A DNA stretch of 30,777 nt. It comes from Candidatus Methylomirabilota bacterium. Its GTDB lineage: Bacteria > Methylomirabilota > Methylomirabilia > Methylomirabilales > 2-02-FULL-66-22. Shown piece after piece: positions 1 to 6,502 of the stretch (position 1 is the stretch's first letter; each line of letters opens with the position of its first letter). The notes under the pieces were generated by a model, which was not told the DNA's origin, ran no database searches, and saw nothing but the letters and a program-made list of their open reading frames with translations. The position numbers and the translations under genes were made by a program. The stretch is taken from positions 1 to 30,777 of the forward strand of contig JACQXP010000090.1 of NCBI GenBank assembly GCA_016208645.1. Reading direction: 5' to 3'.

Positions 1-141
1 CCGCCGGGCTGTCGCACACCGGCTTCGGCGCCGGCGGTGCCCTGGGCCAGATCCTGGCCGAGTGGATCGTGGAGGGGTCGTCCTCCGTAGACACCAATGA
101 GCTGAATGCGCACCGCTTCGGAACGATGTACGCCGACCGGC
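1..141 (+). repeat. 141-bp exact direct repeat, copy A, at the left edge
   Basis: Bases 1-141 are identical to 623-763 (constant offset 622), and the match ends at 141/763 because base 142 is t and base 764 is g. Read in frame from base 3, the copy encodes the end of the FAD domain of the oxidoreductase that follows, through the tyrosine-alanine-aspartate-arginine of its linker. Copy B encodes exactly the same stretch in its proper place. At base 142 the sequence switches to an earlier part of the same FAD domain and to another reading frame, since 622 is not a multiple of three. The arrangement equals the end of one 622-bp unit followed by a second unit. It is either a gene-breaking tandem duplication or a de Bruijn graph loop; 141 is a common maximum k-mer length in metagenome assembly, which favours artefact. 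Confidence 0.95.
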
Positions 142-1932
142 TCGGTCACCCGGGTCCTCACCGATCACGGGGCCGTCACAACCGAGACCGTGGTCAACGC
201 TGCCGGGACGTGGGCCCCGCAGATCGGGGCCATGGTCGGCGTGCATCTGCCGATGGTGCCCCTGATGCACCAGCACATGACCACCAGGCCGATCCCCGGG
301 CATGAATTGCCCAAGAACACGCCGGTCCTGCGCGACCCGCAAAATCTGTTCTACGCCCGGGAGGAAGTGCGCGGGTTTCTCATCGGCGGCTTCGAACGGA
401 ATCCCAAGGCCTGGTCGGTGGATGGGGTGCCCTGGGAGTTCAATCGACAGTTGCTCAACCCCGACTGGGAGTTGTTCGACGAGATCATGCAGGGGGCCAT
501 CCGGCGCATCCCGGTGCTGGCCCAGGCCGAGGTCCACCGGTTGATGAACGGGCCCGAGGCGATCACGCCGGATAGCCGTCCGCTGCTGGGGCCCATCCCC
601 GGCCGGCGCGGCTTCTACCTCGCCGCCGGGCTGTCGCACACCGGCTTCGGCGCCGGCGGTGCCCTGGGCCAGATCCTGGCCGAGTGGATCGTGGAGGGGT
701 CGTCCTCCGTAGACACCAATGAGCTGAATGCGCACCGCTTCGGAACGATGTACGCCGACCGGCGATTACACGCGCTGGGCGTCGTGTGGGGGGAGAAGAA
801 CGGCTGGGAGCGGCCCAACTTCTTCGACCCGGGGAAGCCCTGGCGGCGGGCCGGCGCCGACCAGCACGCATGGGGCTGGGCGCGGCCCCCGTACTTCGGA
901 CAGATCGGGCAGGAACACCGGGCGGTCCGGGAGCGGGCGGGCCTCTTCGAGATGAGTTCGTTCGGCAAGATTGACGTGCGGGGCCCCGGCGCCCTGGCGC
1001 TGCTGCAGCGCCTCACCGACAATGACGTCGGCAAACCCGTCGGCAGCGTCGTCTACACCCAGTTCCTCAACCAGCGCGGGGGGATCGAGAGTGACCTGAC
1101 CGTGAGCCGTCTGGCGGAGGATCACTTCCGCGTGACCACGGGCAGCAACTTCGTGGCCGGCGATCTGGGGTGGATCCGGATGCACATGCCGGGGGACGGG
1201 TCGGTGGAGGTGAATGAGGTCACCGAGGACTGGGCGTGCCTGGGACTGTGGGGGCCGTCCGCCCGCGAGATCCTCCAGGCCGTGACCGGCGATGATGTGT
1301 CCAATGCGGTCTTTCCGTACATGACCGCCCGGACGATCCGCGTCAACGGCATCTCGGCACTGGCCCAGCGCGTGACCTATGTCGGCGAACTGGGGTGGGA
1401 ACTCTACATGGCGCCCGACAAGACGGGCGAGGTGTGGGATGCCCTGATGGCGGCAGGCCAGCCGCGCGGCCTGCGACCGGCCGGGTACAAGGCCCTGGAC
1501 TCGCTCCGGCTGGAGAAGGGCTATCGCTACTGGAGCGTGGACCTCACCCCCTCGGACAATCCCTTCGAGGCCGGGTTGGGCTTTTGCGTGCGGCTGAACA
1601 AGGGGGACTTCATCGGCCGGGAGGCGCTGGTGGGGATCAAGAGTCAGGGCCTCAAACAAAGGCTGTGCACCCTGACGCTGACCGATGCCTGCGTGGTGTA
1701 TGGTGGCGAGGCAGTGTACGCGGGGACCGCGAAGGATCAGCGCATCGTGAGCCGCCTGCGCAGCGCCGGCTATGGCTACACCGTGGGCAAAAACATCGGC
1801 TTCGCCTATCTCCCGCTCGAGCTGGCCAAGGAGGGGATTCCCCTGGCAGTCGAGGTCTTCGGCGAGCGCATCCCCGCCCAGGTCGCCGCCGACGTCCTGT
1901 ACGATGCGCGAGGCGAGCGAATCCGGGCATGA
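142..1932 (+). CDS. FAD-dependent oxidoreductase fused to GcvT domain (dimethylglycine/sarcosine dehydrogenase-like), 5' partial
   Basis: The product is the C-terminal ~596 residues of a DMGDH/SARDH-type fusion enzyme. Known relatives oxidatively demethylate N-methyl amino acids with FAD and pass the one-carbon unit to tetrahydrofolate on the GcvT half. Visible first is the rear of the DAO domain, with the VNAAGTWA motif, an FAO_M-like middle and the TPDSRPLLGPIPG and GLSHTGFGAGGA motifs that close the FAD site. From about base 880 a GcvT domain follows (FEMSSFGKIDVRGPGA, later GELGWELYM and LEKGYRYW). The N-terminal FAD dinucleotide-binding motif is missing because the gene runs off the left edge. 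The open frame continues upstream to an ATG at 106, but 106-141 is the out-of-frame part of the 141-bp repeat and should not be read as native protein. The substrate (dimethylglycine, sarcosine or another methylated amine) cannot be decided. Confidence 0.88.
   Translation, partial: SVTRVLTDHGAVTTETVVNAAGTWAPQIGAMVGVHLPMVPLMHQHMTTRPIPGHELPKNTPVLRDPQNLFYAREEVRGFLIGGFERNPKAWSVDGVPWEFNRQLLNPDWELFDEIMQGAIRRIPVLAQAEVHRLMNGPEAITPDSRPLLGPIPGRRGFYLAAGLSHTGFGAGGALGQILAEWIVEGSSSVDTNELNAHRFGTMYADRRLHALGVVWGEKNGWERPNFFDPGKPWRRAGADQHAWGWARPPYFGQIGQEHRAVRERAGLFEMSSFGKIDVRGPGALALLQRLTDNDVGKPVGSVVYTQFLNQRGGIESDLTVSRLAEDHFRVTTGSNFVAGDLGWIRMHMPGDGSVEVNEVTEDWACLGLWGPSAREILQAVTGDDVSNAVFPYMTARTIRVNGISALAQRVTYVGELGWELYMAPDKTGEVWDALMAAGQPRGLRPAGYKALDSLRLEKGYRYWSVDLTPSDNPFEAGLGFCVRLNKGDFIGREALVGIKSQGLKQRLCTLTLTDACVVYGGEAVYAGTAKDQRIVSRLRSAGYGYTVGKNIGFAYLPLELAKEGIPLAVEVFGERIPAQVAADVLYDARGERIRA
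623..763 (+). repeat. 141-bp exact direct repeat, copy B, inside the oxidoreductase gene
   Basis: Copy B lies in frame inside the FAD-oxidoreductase/GcvT gene and covers the last motif of the FAD domain plus the start of the linker. Its continuation into the GcvT domain makes good protein, so this copy is the native context and copy A at the edge is the displaced one. Confidence 0.95.
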
Positions 1933-1954
1933 CCGACCCGATCCTCTCGACCCC

Positions 1955-1971
1955 TTGCCGGGGGACGGCAA
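1955..1971 (+). terminator. weak hairpin after the oxidoreductase gene
   Basis: TTGCCG and CGGCAA form a 6-bp stem around a 5-base loop, 23 bases after the stop codon. No run of T follows, so intrinsic termination is doubtful. The rest of the gap up to about 2110 is GC-rich and shows no other gene. Confidence 0.25.
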
Positions 1972-2113
1972 CTCCGTCTCCACTTGAGGGGACTTTTGAA
2001 TTCCTGCTCTCGACAACTTCGCTCGTCACCCGGCCTCGGCCAGCCCGCAACTCCAGCCGCATCCGCCTCACGCCGCCGCCGCGCCCCGCCGACGTGGACA
2101 CCGGACCTGCGTA

Positions 2114-2142
2114 TTGACAACCCGCCGCGCCCGGCATAAGGT
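2114..2142 (+). promoter_or_regulatory. candidate sigma70-type promoter for the hydroxyacid dehydrogenase
   Basis: A perfect -35 TTGACA (2114-2119) is separated by 17 bases from TAAGGT (2137-2142). The same -10 hexamer with the same spacing is found upstream of the Cld-family gene at 5572-5600. It would leave a leader of about 160 bases before the dehydrogenase start. Confidence 0.55.
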
Positions 2143-2217
2143 TCTTCGGGTGTCCTCGTCTCTAGTCGGCACCCTGCTGCCTCTCAATCTCTACACGGCA
2201 TTCGAGGGGGAACTGCG

Positions 2218-2313
2218 ATGGGCGTGCGTCATTGGCTCCGCCTCCCGGTGCTGTCCGCGGGCGCACTTCGCCTCCGTTGCCGATCACCTCAACTACAGGG
2301 AGCGTCCACATGA
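2218..2313 (+). CDS. possible 31-residue leader ORF overlapping the next start (ATGA)
   Basis: An ATG at 2218 with a good purine-rich site (GAGGGGGAA, 2204-2212) opens a 31-codon frame rich in Arg and Leu. Its TGA at 2311-2313 overlaps the ATG of the hydroxyacid dehydrogenase at 2310 in an ATGA arrangement typical of translational coupling. It lies within the predicted mRNA leader. I recognise no homologue and the peptide looks unstructured, so a regulatory leader role is inference; it may be chance in GC-rich sequence. Confidence 0.3.
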   Translation: MGVRHWLRLPVLSAGALRLRCRSPQLQGAST

Positions 2314-3269
2314 AACCCGTCGTGTTGGTCACCCGCAAACTGCCAGACGCCGTCGAGGATCGCCTCCGCCGCGATTACCAGCCGCGGCTCAACCCCGACG
2401 ACCGCCTCTATTCCAGCGACGAGCTGATCGCGGGGGCCGCCGGCGCCGCCGCGATCGTTCCCTGCCACACGGAACGCCTGTCGGCCGAGGTCATCACGCG
2501 GCTTCCCGACAGCATCCGCATCATCGCCAACTTCTCAGTGGGGTTCGACCATGTCGATCTCGAGGCGGCGAAGGGCCGGGGCATTGTCGTCACCAACACG
2601 CCCGAGGTCCTATCCGACGCCACCGCCGAGCTGACCATCCTGCTCATGCTGGGCGCGGCCCGGCGGGCCAGCGAGGGGGAACGCCTGGTGCGGACCCGAC
2701 AGTGGCGGGACTGGAGCCCGAGTTTCATGGTGGGCACCCAGGTGACCGGCAAACGGCTCGGCATCGTGGGCCTGGGACGGGTCGGCCGGGTCACGGCTCG
2801 GCGGGCCCGGGGGTTCGACATGGAGATCCATTATCACGACCTCCATCGTCTGCCCCCGATTCAGGAAGAGGGCGCGGTTTTCCACCCGACCCCGGAAGAC
2901 CTCTTGCCGCACTGCGACTTCCTGGCGTTCCATTGCGTCGCCACGCCGCAGACCCGGAAGATGCTCAATGCCGAGCGGATTGCCCTGCTTCCGGATGGTG
3001 CCATCGTCGTCAATGCCAGCCGTGGCACGGTCATTGACGACGAGGCGCTGATTGCGGCGCTGAAGTCCGGCAAGGTGGCCGCTGCCGGCCTCGACGTCTA
3101 CAACAACGAGCCCGACATCCACCCGGGATACCGGGAGCTTCCGAACACCTTCCTGATGCCGCACATCGGCAGCGCCACCAGGGAGACCCGCGACGCCATG
3201 GGATACCGGGCCCTGGACAATCTGGATGCCTTCTTCGCCGGCCGCAAACCCGCCGACCGCGTGGCCTGA
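2310..3269 (+). CDS. D-isomer specific 2-hydroxyacid dehydrogenase (glyoxylate/hydroxypyruvate reductase type)
   Basis: This is a 319-residue NAD(P)-dependent D-2-hydroxyacid dehydrogenase, the usual length for the family. Such enzymes reduce glyoxylate or hydroxypyruvate, or oxidise D-glycerate, in the cytoplasm. The nucleotide-binding motif GLGRVG is at residues 154-159, after KRLGIV. The catalytic triad is complete: Arg238 in NASRGTV, Glu267 in DVYNNEP and His285 in MPHIGSAT. The ATG at 2310 is chosen because AGGGAG lies 7 bases upstream and the protein then begins directly with beta strand 1 (KPVVLVTRKL); the open frame upstream has no family resemblance. A candidate promoter lies at 2114-2142. 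Exact substrate preference is not readable from sequence. A role in handling glyoxylate or hydroxypyruvate near the methylamine-type oxidoreductase is possible but inferred. Confidence 0.9.
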   Translation: MKPVVLVTRKLPDAVEDRLRRDYQPRLNPDDRLYSSDELIAGAAGAAAIVPCHTERLSAEVITRLPDSIRIIANFSVGFDHVDLEAAKGRGIVVTNTPEVLSDATAELTILLMLGAARRASEGERLVRTRQWRDWSPSFMVGTQVTGKRLGIVGLGRVGRVTARRARGFDMEIHYHDLHRLPPIQEEGAVFHPTPEDLLPHCDFLAFHCVATPQTRKMLNAERIALLPDGAIVVNASRGTVIDDEALIAALKSGKVAAAGLDVYNNEPDIHPGYRELPNTFLMPHIGSATRETRDAMGYRALDNLDAFFAGRKPADRVA

Positions 3270-3344
3270 GCCGGAAGGGCTATCATGCGGAATGCGGGTT
3301 GCGGAATACGGAATGACCGTGGAGAGCCGAGAGGCGGGAAGTTC

Positions 3345-3731
3345 TCAGTGGTGGGCCTGCTGTCGCAGAAATTCGGCGACTGCGCCCTTCCCGATCTTGC
3401 CTTCAGCAACCGCAAAGATGATCTCGACCAGGGCCGGGTTCGTCACCCGGACTCTGACGCCATTGAGCGTAAGGAACACCAGCGCCGCGACTGCACCCGC
3501 ACGCTTGTTCCCGTCCACGAAGGGGTGGTTCTGAACAAGGTGAAAGAGGTACGCGGCGGCCATCTCAAAGAGATCAGTGTGCAGGTACTGCGTGCCAACA
3601 CCGACCCGAGGCATGGCCACGGCAGATTGCAGCAATCTCATGTCGCGGATGCCTGGGCGGCCGCCGTACCGCTGGATCTGGTCCTGGTGGATCTCGATCA
3701 CCTCGTCGAGCTCCAGGAAGATCGTGGGCAT
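3345..3731 (-). CDS. doc: Doc-family toxin (Fic fold)
   Basis: The 128-residue protein has the Doc/Fic active-site motif HPFVDGNKR at residues 69-77, with catalytic His69, Asp73 and Arg77. This is the HxFx[D/N]xNKR form of Doc; Doc of phage P1 phosphorylates EF-Tu and halts translation. The length matches Doc (about 125 residues), and the N-terminal FLELDEVIEIHQDQI and RDMRLLQSAVAMP segments are also typical. The start codon is 3 bases after the stop of the AbrB-like antitoxin gene, so both are made from one mRNA driven by the promoter at 3999-4028. The module is complete and appears functional. The target being EF-Tu is known for the family, not shown here. Confidence 0.92.
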   Translation of the reverse strand: MPTIFLELDEVIEIHQDQIQRYGGRPGIRDMRLLQSAVAMPRVGVGTQYLHTDLFEMAAAYLFHLVQNHPFVDGNKRAGAVAALVFLTLNGVRVRVTNPALVEIIFAVAEGKIGKGAVAEFLRQQAHH

Positions 3732-3734
3732 CGG

Positions 3735-3962
3735 CTATTCTGCCAATCGCCTGAGTGCTCGTCCGTACCGCCTGTTGACTTCCTTCAGGGCCGTGCGGAA
3801 GCGCTTTTCTCTCTGCGGGTTCCGCACCGGGGTAACGATCAGGCACTGCCCATCGGTTGTGACCGAGAGTGGGGTCTCGCCGTCGATGTCCAGCAGGTCC
3901 AGCACACCCCGGTCGATCACGAGCGCCAAGCTGTTTCCATGCTTCGTCAGGCGTTTGACCAT
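3735..3962 (-). CDS. AbrB/SpoVT-type antitoxin partner of Doc
   Basis: A 75-residue protein whose N-terminal half (KRLTKHGNSLALVIDRGVLDLL) is a swapped-hairpin AbrB DNA-binding domain. The basic helical C-terminal tail (about residues 48-75) is the likely toxin-neutralising segment. The start at 3962 is preferred because GGGAGG lies 8 bases upstream; an upstream ATG at 4028 falls inside the -35 box of the promoter and cannot be native. It sits just upstream of doc, the usual antitoxin-first order. Autorepression of the promoter at 3999-4028 would be expected for the family. Confidence 0.88.
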   Translation of the reverse strand: MVKRLTKHGNSLALVIDRGVLDLLDIDGETPLSVTTDGQCLIVTPVRNPQREKRFRTALKEVNRRYGRALRRLAE

Positions 3963-3998
3963 GGGGAACCCTCCCGTTCGGTCTCTTGTTGTAGCCAC

Positions 3999-4028
3999 AG
4001 TGTAGTACCGCAGATACTGCCCCGTCAA
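3999..4028 (-). promoter_or_regulatory. promoter of the AbrB-Doc operon
   Basis: On the minus strand, TTGACG (4023-4028) and TACACT (3999-4004) are separated by 18 bases, and the antitoxin start follows 36 bases downstream. This is a good sigma70-type match and the expected site of autoregulation. Confidence 0.6.
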
Positions 4029-4209
4029 GCCGTCCGAAATGGGGGTCAGGCTTTGCTAATTTGCTATCCGGCCGCGACGCCCGTTTCGCAGTCGCAACAC
4101 GGGACCCGGCCGTTTCTTCGGCGTCAGGGCGGGATACGTCTGTCCCAATGTGGAATGGCGAACACCCAGGGGGTACCCGAATGGGGAGTGCGGAATGGGG
4201 AAGGAGAAG

Positions 4210-4287
4210 TGGTGTCCCCAGCGGGATTCGAACCCGCGTTATCGGCTTGAAGGGCCGATGTCCTAGGCCGGGCTAGACGATGGGGAC
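4210..4287 (-). tRNA. tRNA-Glu (anticodon TTC), CCA encoded
   Basis: Acceptor GTCCCCA pairs with TGGGGAC, followed by discriminator A and an encoded CCA (4210-4212). The D arm (GTC/GAC, with TAGCCCGGCCTAG loop), the T arm (GCGGG-TTCGAAT-CCCGC) and the TAAC-type variable loop resemble bacterial tRNA-Glu closely. The anticodon stem TCGGC/GCCGA encloses the seven-base loop CCTTCAA, giving anticodon TTC at 4249-4251. Oddly, position 33 (base 4252) is C instead of the near-universal T. A strong promoter lies upstream at 4346-4374. Confidence 0.93.
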
Positions 4288-4345
4288 TGTCTTGGACAGG
4301 GGTGTGCGGGGGCCGAGGGGCCCTGGAGCACCAAACGGCGGTGAC

Positions 4346-4374
4346 CTTATAGCACAGCAGGAACGCGGTGACAA
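4346..4374 (-). promoter_or_regulatory. promoter of tRNA-Glu
   Basis: On the minus strand, TTGTCA (4369-4374) and TATAAG (4346-4351) are spaced by 17 bases; each matches the sigma70 consensus at five of six positions. The tRNA 5' end is 58 bases downstream of the -10 box. Confidence 0.65.
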
Positions 4375-4541
4375 CTAGCGTCAGCCATCAGCCGTCAGGC
4401 AACAACAAGTTGCACGGGCCCATGGAACGGTCGAGATAACCAATTGAGATGTCGCACTTGCTGCATGCGGGCCTCGGGATTAACATGGATCCTGCGCAGT
4501 GACTTATCGCAGTATGTTCTATCTTCCAGAGGAGGTCCGCC

Positions 4542-5018
4542 ATGATTGCGATCACGACGATTCTGCTGCCTGCCGATGGGTCGGAGTGTTCCGGCAAGGC
4601 GACGACCTACGCGCTTTCCTTCGCGAAGCGCTATGGCGCGCGGGTGGTCGCCCTCCACGTGATTGACCAGCGATGGGAAGAGCAGACGCGGGTCGCCTTC
4701 GCCGAGGTCGGACAGGACCTGAGCCAGAAGATCCGGAGCGGCTACGAAGAGGAGGCCCGGCGGATCCTGCGAGAGGTCGCCGGGGCGGCGGGCAAGGCCG
4801 GCGTCCCGGTGGAAACCAGGATCGTGACGGGCATCCCGTACGAGGAGATCGTCGGCGTAGGCAAGGCACTGCCCGCGGATCTCATCATCATGGGAACCCA
4901 CGGCCGATCCGGGGTGTCCCATCTCTTGTTGGGAAGCGTCGCGGAGAAGGTGGTGCGCCGGGCCCCGTGCCCGGTTCTGACCGTCCGCCAGGACGCAGAC
5001 GACTTCGTCGCGTCCTAG
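4542..5018 (+). CDS. universal stress protein, UspA family
   Basis: A 158-residue single-domain UspA protein. The ATP-binding signature G-x2-G-x9-G-S is intact (GTHGRSG... to GS, residues 118-132), and Asp12 in LLPADGSE is the usual adenine-site aspartate, so it belongs to the ATP-binding subclass. A strong ribosome binding site (AGAGGAGG) precedes the ATG at 4542. These cytoplasmic proteins form dimers and aid survival under stress by poorly defined means. The gene stands alone on the plus strand, followed by a hairpin at 5031-5064 and the convergent Rieske gene. The upstream 250 bases contain the tRNA promoter on the other strand and short degenerate CATCAGCCGTCAG-like repeat sequence near 4385. 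Confidence 0.92.
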   Translation: MIAITTILLPADGSECSGKATTYALSFAKRYGARVVALHVIDQRWEEQTRVAFAEVGQDLSQKIRSGYEEEARRILREVAGAAGKAGVPVETRIVTGIPYEEIVGVGKALPADLIIMGTHGRSGVSHLLLGSVAEKVVRRAPCPVLTVRQDADDFVAS

Positions 5019-5030
5019 CCCCCAAGGTCC

Positions 5031-5064
5031 GCCCCCCGGCTGGCCGCCATTGCCTCCGGGGGGC
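5031..5064. terminator. bidirectional terminator hairpin between uspA and Rieske genes
   Basis: GCCCCCCGG (5031-5039) pairs with CCGGGGGGC (5056-5064) around a 16-base loop, in the 70-base gap between convergent genes. A short T-rich stretch (GTTTC) follows on the plus strand. Confidence 0.5.
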
Positions 5065-5088
5065 TCCCCGTTTCAGTGCCACCCGCGT

Positions 5089-5397
5089 CTACGGAACTTC
5101 CACCCAGGCCCACCCCTGCCGGATCTCCACGCGGTAACAGCGGATCCCCGCGGGGGGATGATCCACCGAATCTCCGGTGCGCAGGTCAAATTGCCATCCG
5201 TGACCGGGACACGTGACGACGCCGTCCTGTACGGCACCCCGGTCCAGGGAGAATCCGCGGTGAGGGCACGAGTTCTTCACGGCGTAGAACGTCCCGTCGG
5301 CGTTGAACAGGACGATCTCGCGACCCCGGATCCGGAGGACCCTGGCTGTCCCCGGTGGGATCTCTTGGATGTCTGCCCCCCGGACGAATTGCGGCAT
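5089..5397 (-). CDS. Rieske-type [2Fe-2S] ferredoxin
   Basis: A 102-residue stand-alone Rieske domain. Both cluster-binding boxes are present: CPHRG (Cys44, His46) and CPGHGW (Cys63, His66). There is no signal peptide or membrane anchor, so this is a soluble cytoplasmic ferredoxin of the NirD/BphF-like group rather than a bc1 subunit. Family members carry electrons to oxygenases or other reductases, but no oxygenase gene is adjacent, so the partner is unknown. The start at 5397 has AGGGAG upstream, somewhat far (12 bases). A promoter with perfect TTGACA lies at 5445-5473. The gene is divergent from the Cld-family haem protein gene. Confidence 0.9.
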   Translation of the reverse strand: MPQFVRGADIQEIPPGTARVLRIRGREIVLFNADGTFYAVKNSCPHRGFSLDRGAVQDGVVTCPGHGWQFDLRTGDSVDHPPAGIRCYRVEIRQGWAWVEVP

Positions 5398-5444
5398 TGG
5401 GTCAGTGACTCCCTGAGAGGGGTGCGTCCAGCAATGTGCTCGGT

Positions 5445-5473
5445 TGTGTACCCGACTACCCGCCGATTGTCAA
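5445..5473 (-). promoter_or_regulatory. candidate promoter of the Rieske gene
   Basis: On the minus strand, TTGACA (5468-5473) is followed after 17 bases by TACACA (5445-5450), 48 bases before the start codon. The -35 is perfect and the -10 moderate. Confidence 0.5.
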
Positions 5474-5571
5474 CGGACGGCCCGGCGGGGGCAGATCCTG
5501 TCCGGTCCTCACCTGGGGCAAAGAGCGGTCAGGGATGATGCCGGAAGATCCCGCAAGAATCCATATTTTCG

Positions 5572-5600
5572 TTGACGAAGGACAAGCGAGTCATTAAGGT
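5572..5600 (+). promoter_or_regulatory. candidate promoter of the Cld-family gene cluster
   Basis: TTGACG (5572-5577), a 17-base spacer and TAAGGT (5595-5600) lie 54 bases upstream of the Cld-family start. The -10 and spacing equal those at 2114-2142. Confidence 0.55.
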
Positions 5601-5653
5601 ATCGTCTTATCCCCCTCGCCCCGGTGGTCGGGGCGGGTTCTGGGAGGGACGGG

Positions 5654-6388
5654 ATGACCAAGCCTGGAGCGTCACATGGCTCTGCGAGCGGTGGCCCTTC
5701 GTCCGAGGTGCCGCGGCAATACGTCAACTTCGCCTTCTACCGGTTGGACGCTGCCTGGCGGCGCCTGCCGCAGCATGAACGGGAGGTGGGGAAGAAGGAC
5801 TTCAAGGCCGTGGTGGAGGAGTTCGCCTCGCAGGTGATCATCCTTCCCTACAGCCTGGTGGGGATTCGCGCGGACGCGGACCTCATGCTCTGGCGCATCA
5901 GCCCCGACCTGGACCTGCTCCAGCGGATGACGACCAAGCTGCTCATGACCGGGCTGGGGGCGTACCTCACGCCGGCCTACTCCTACCTGGCCATGACCAA
6001 GCGCTCGACCTACGTCGACAAGCTGGATCCGGATCATCCGGCCGAGCGGACGCGCATCGTGCCCGGGAAGTCCAAGTACCTGTTCGTCTATCCGTTCGTC
6101 AAGACCCGCGACTGGTACCGCATGACCCAGGCGGCGCGCCAGGGGATGATGGACGAGCACATCGCGGTCGGGACGAAATATCGTTCGGTGAAGCTCAACA
6201 CCACCTACTCCTTCGGCCTGGACGATCAGGAGTTCGTCGTGGCCTTCGAGACGGACGCGCCGGGGGACTTCCTGGATCTGGTGATGGAGCTGCGGGGGAC
6301 CGAGGCCAGTCGCTACACGCTGCGTGACACGCCGACCTTCACCTGCCTGGCGCGCAGCCTGGACGAGGCCCTGGATAGCCTGGGATGA
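5654..6388 (+). CDS. chlorite dismutase/HemQ-family haem protein
   Basis: A 244-residue member of the Cld superfamily, which includes chlorite dismutases and the coprohaem decarboxylase HemQ. Family features are the KYLFVYPFVKTRDWY segment (residues 141-155), candidate proximal haem ligand His169 in MMDEHIAVGTKY, and the SFGLDDQEFVVAFET strand (186-200). Where chlorite dismutases carry a distal Arg and Gram-positive HemQ a Gln, this protein has Leu181/Asn182, so neither chlorite-degrading nor classical HemQ chemistry can be assumed. Length is normal for the family and no signal peptide is visible. The ATG at 5654 follows GGAGGG by 6 bases; an upstream in-frame GTG lacks such a site. The gene opens a long same-strand cluster. 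Confidence 0.85.
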   Translation: MTKPGASHGSASGGPSSEVPRQYVNFAFYRLDAAWRRLPQHEREVGKKDFKAVVEEFASQVIILPYSLVGIRADADLMLWRISPDLDLLQRMTTKLLMTGLGAYLTPAYSYLAMTKRSTYVDKLDPDHPAERTRIVPGKSKYLFVYPFVKTRDWYRMTQAARQGMMDEHIAVGTKYRSVKLNTTYSFGLDDQEFVVAFETDAPGDFLDLVMELRGTEASRYTLRDTPTFTCLARSLDEALDSLG

Positions 6389-6502
6389 CGGGATGCCGGC
6401 CGCATTCGTCCGGAACGGGGGCGGTCGCGATCGGAGTTCCCCGGGCACGGGTCCAGCGAACGGTGAGGGAGGGCCGCCGCTCCGGCCAGATCGGGAACGT
6501 CA

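Noticed and set aside
766..2016. 416-codon minus-strand open frame
   Set aside because: Antisense shadow of the GcvT domain; no recognisable domain or ribosome binding site.
3285..4250. 321-codon plus-strand open frame over the toxin-antitoxin locus and tRNA
   Set aside because: It runs through doc, the antitoxin, their promoter and the tRNA-Glu on the opposite strand, all of which are well supported.
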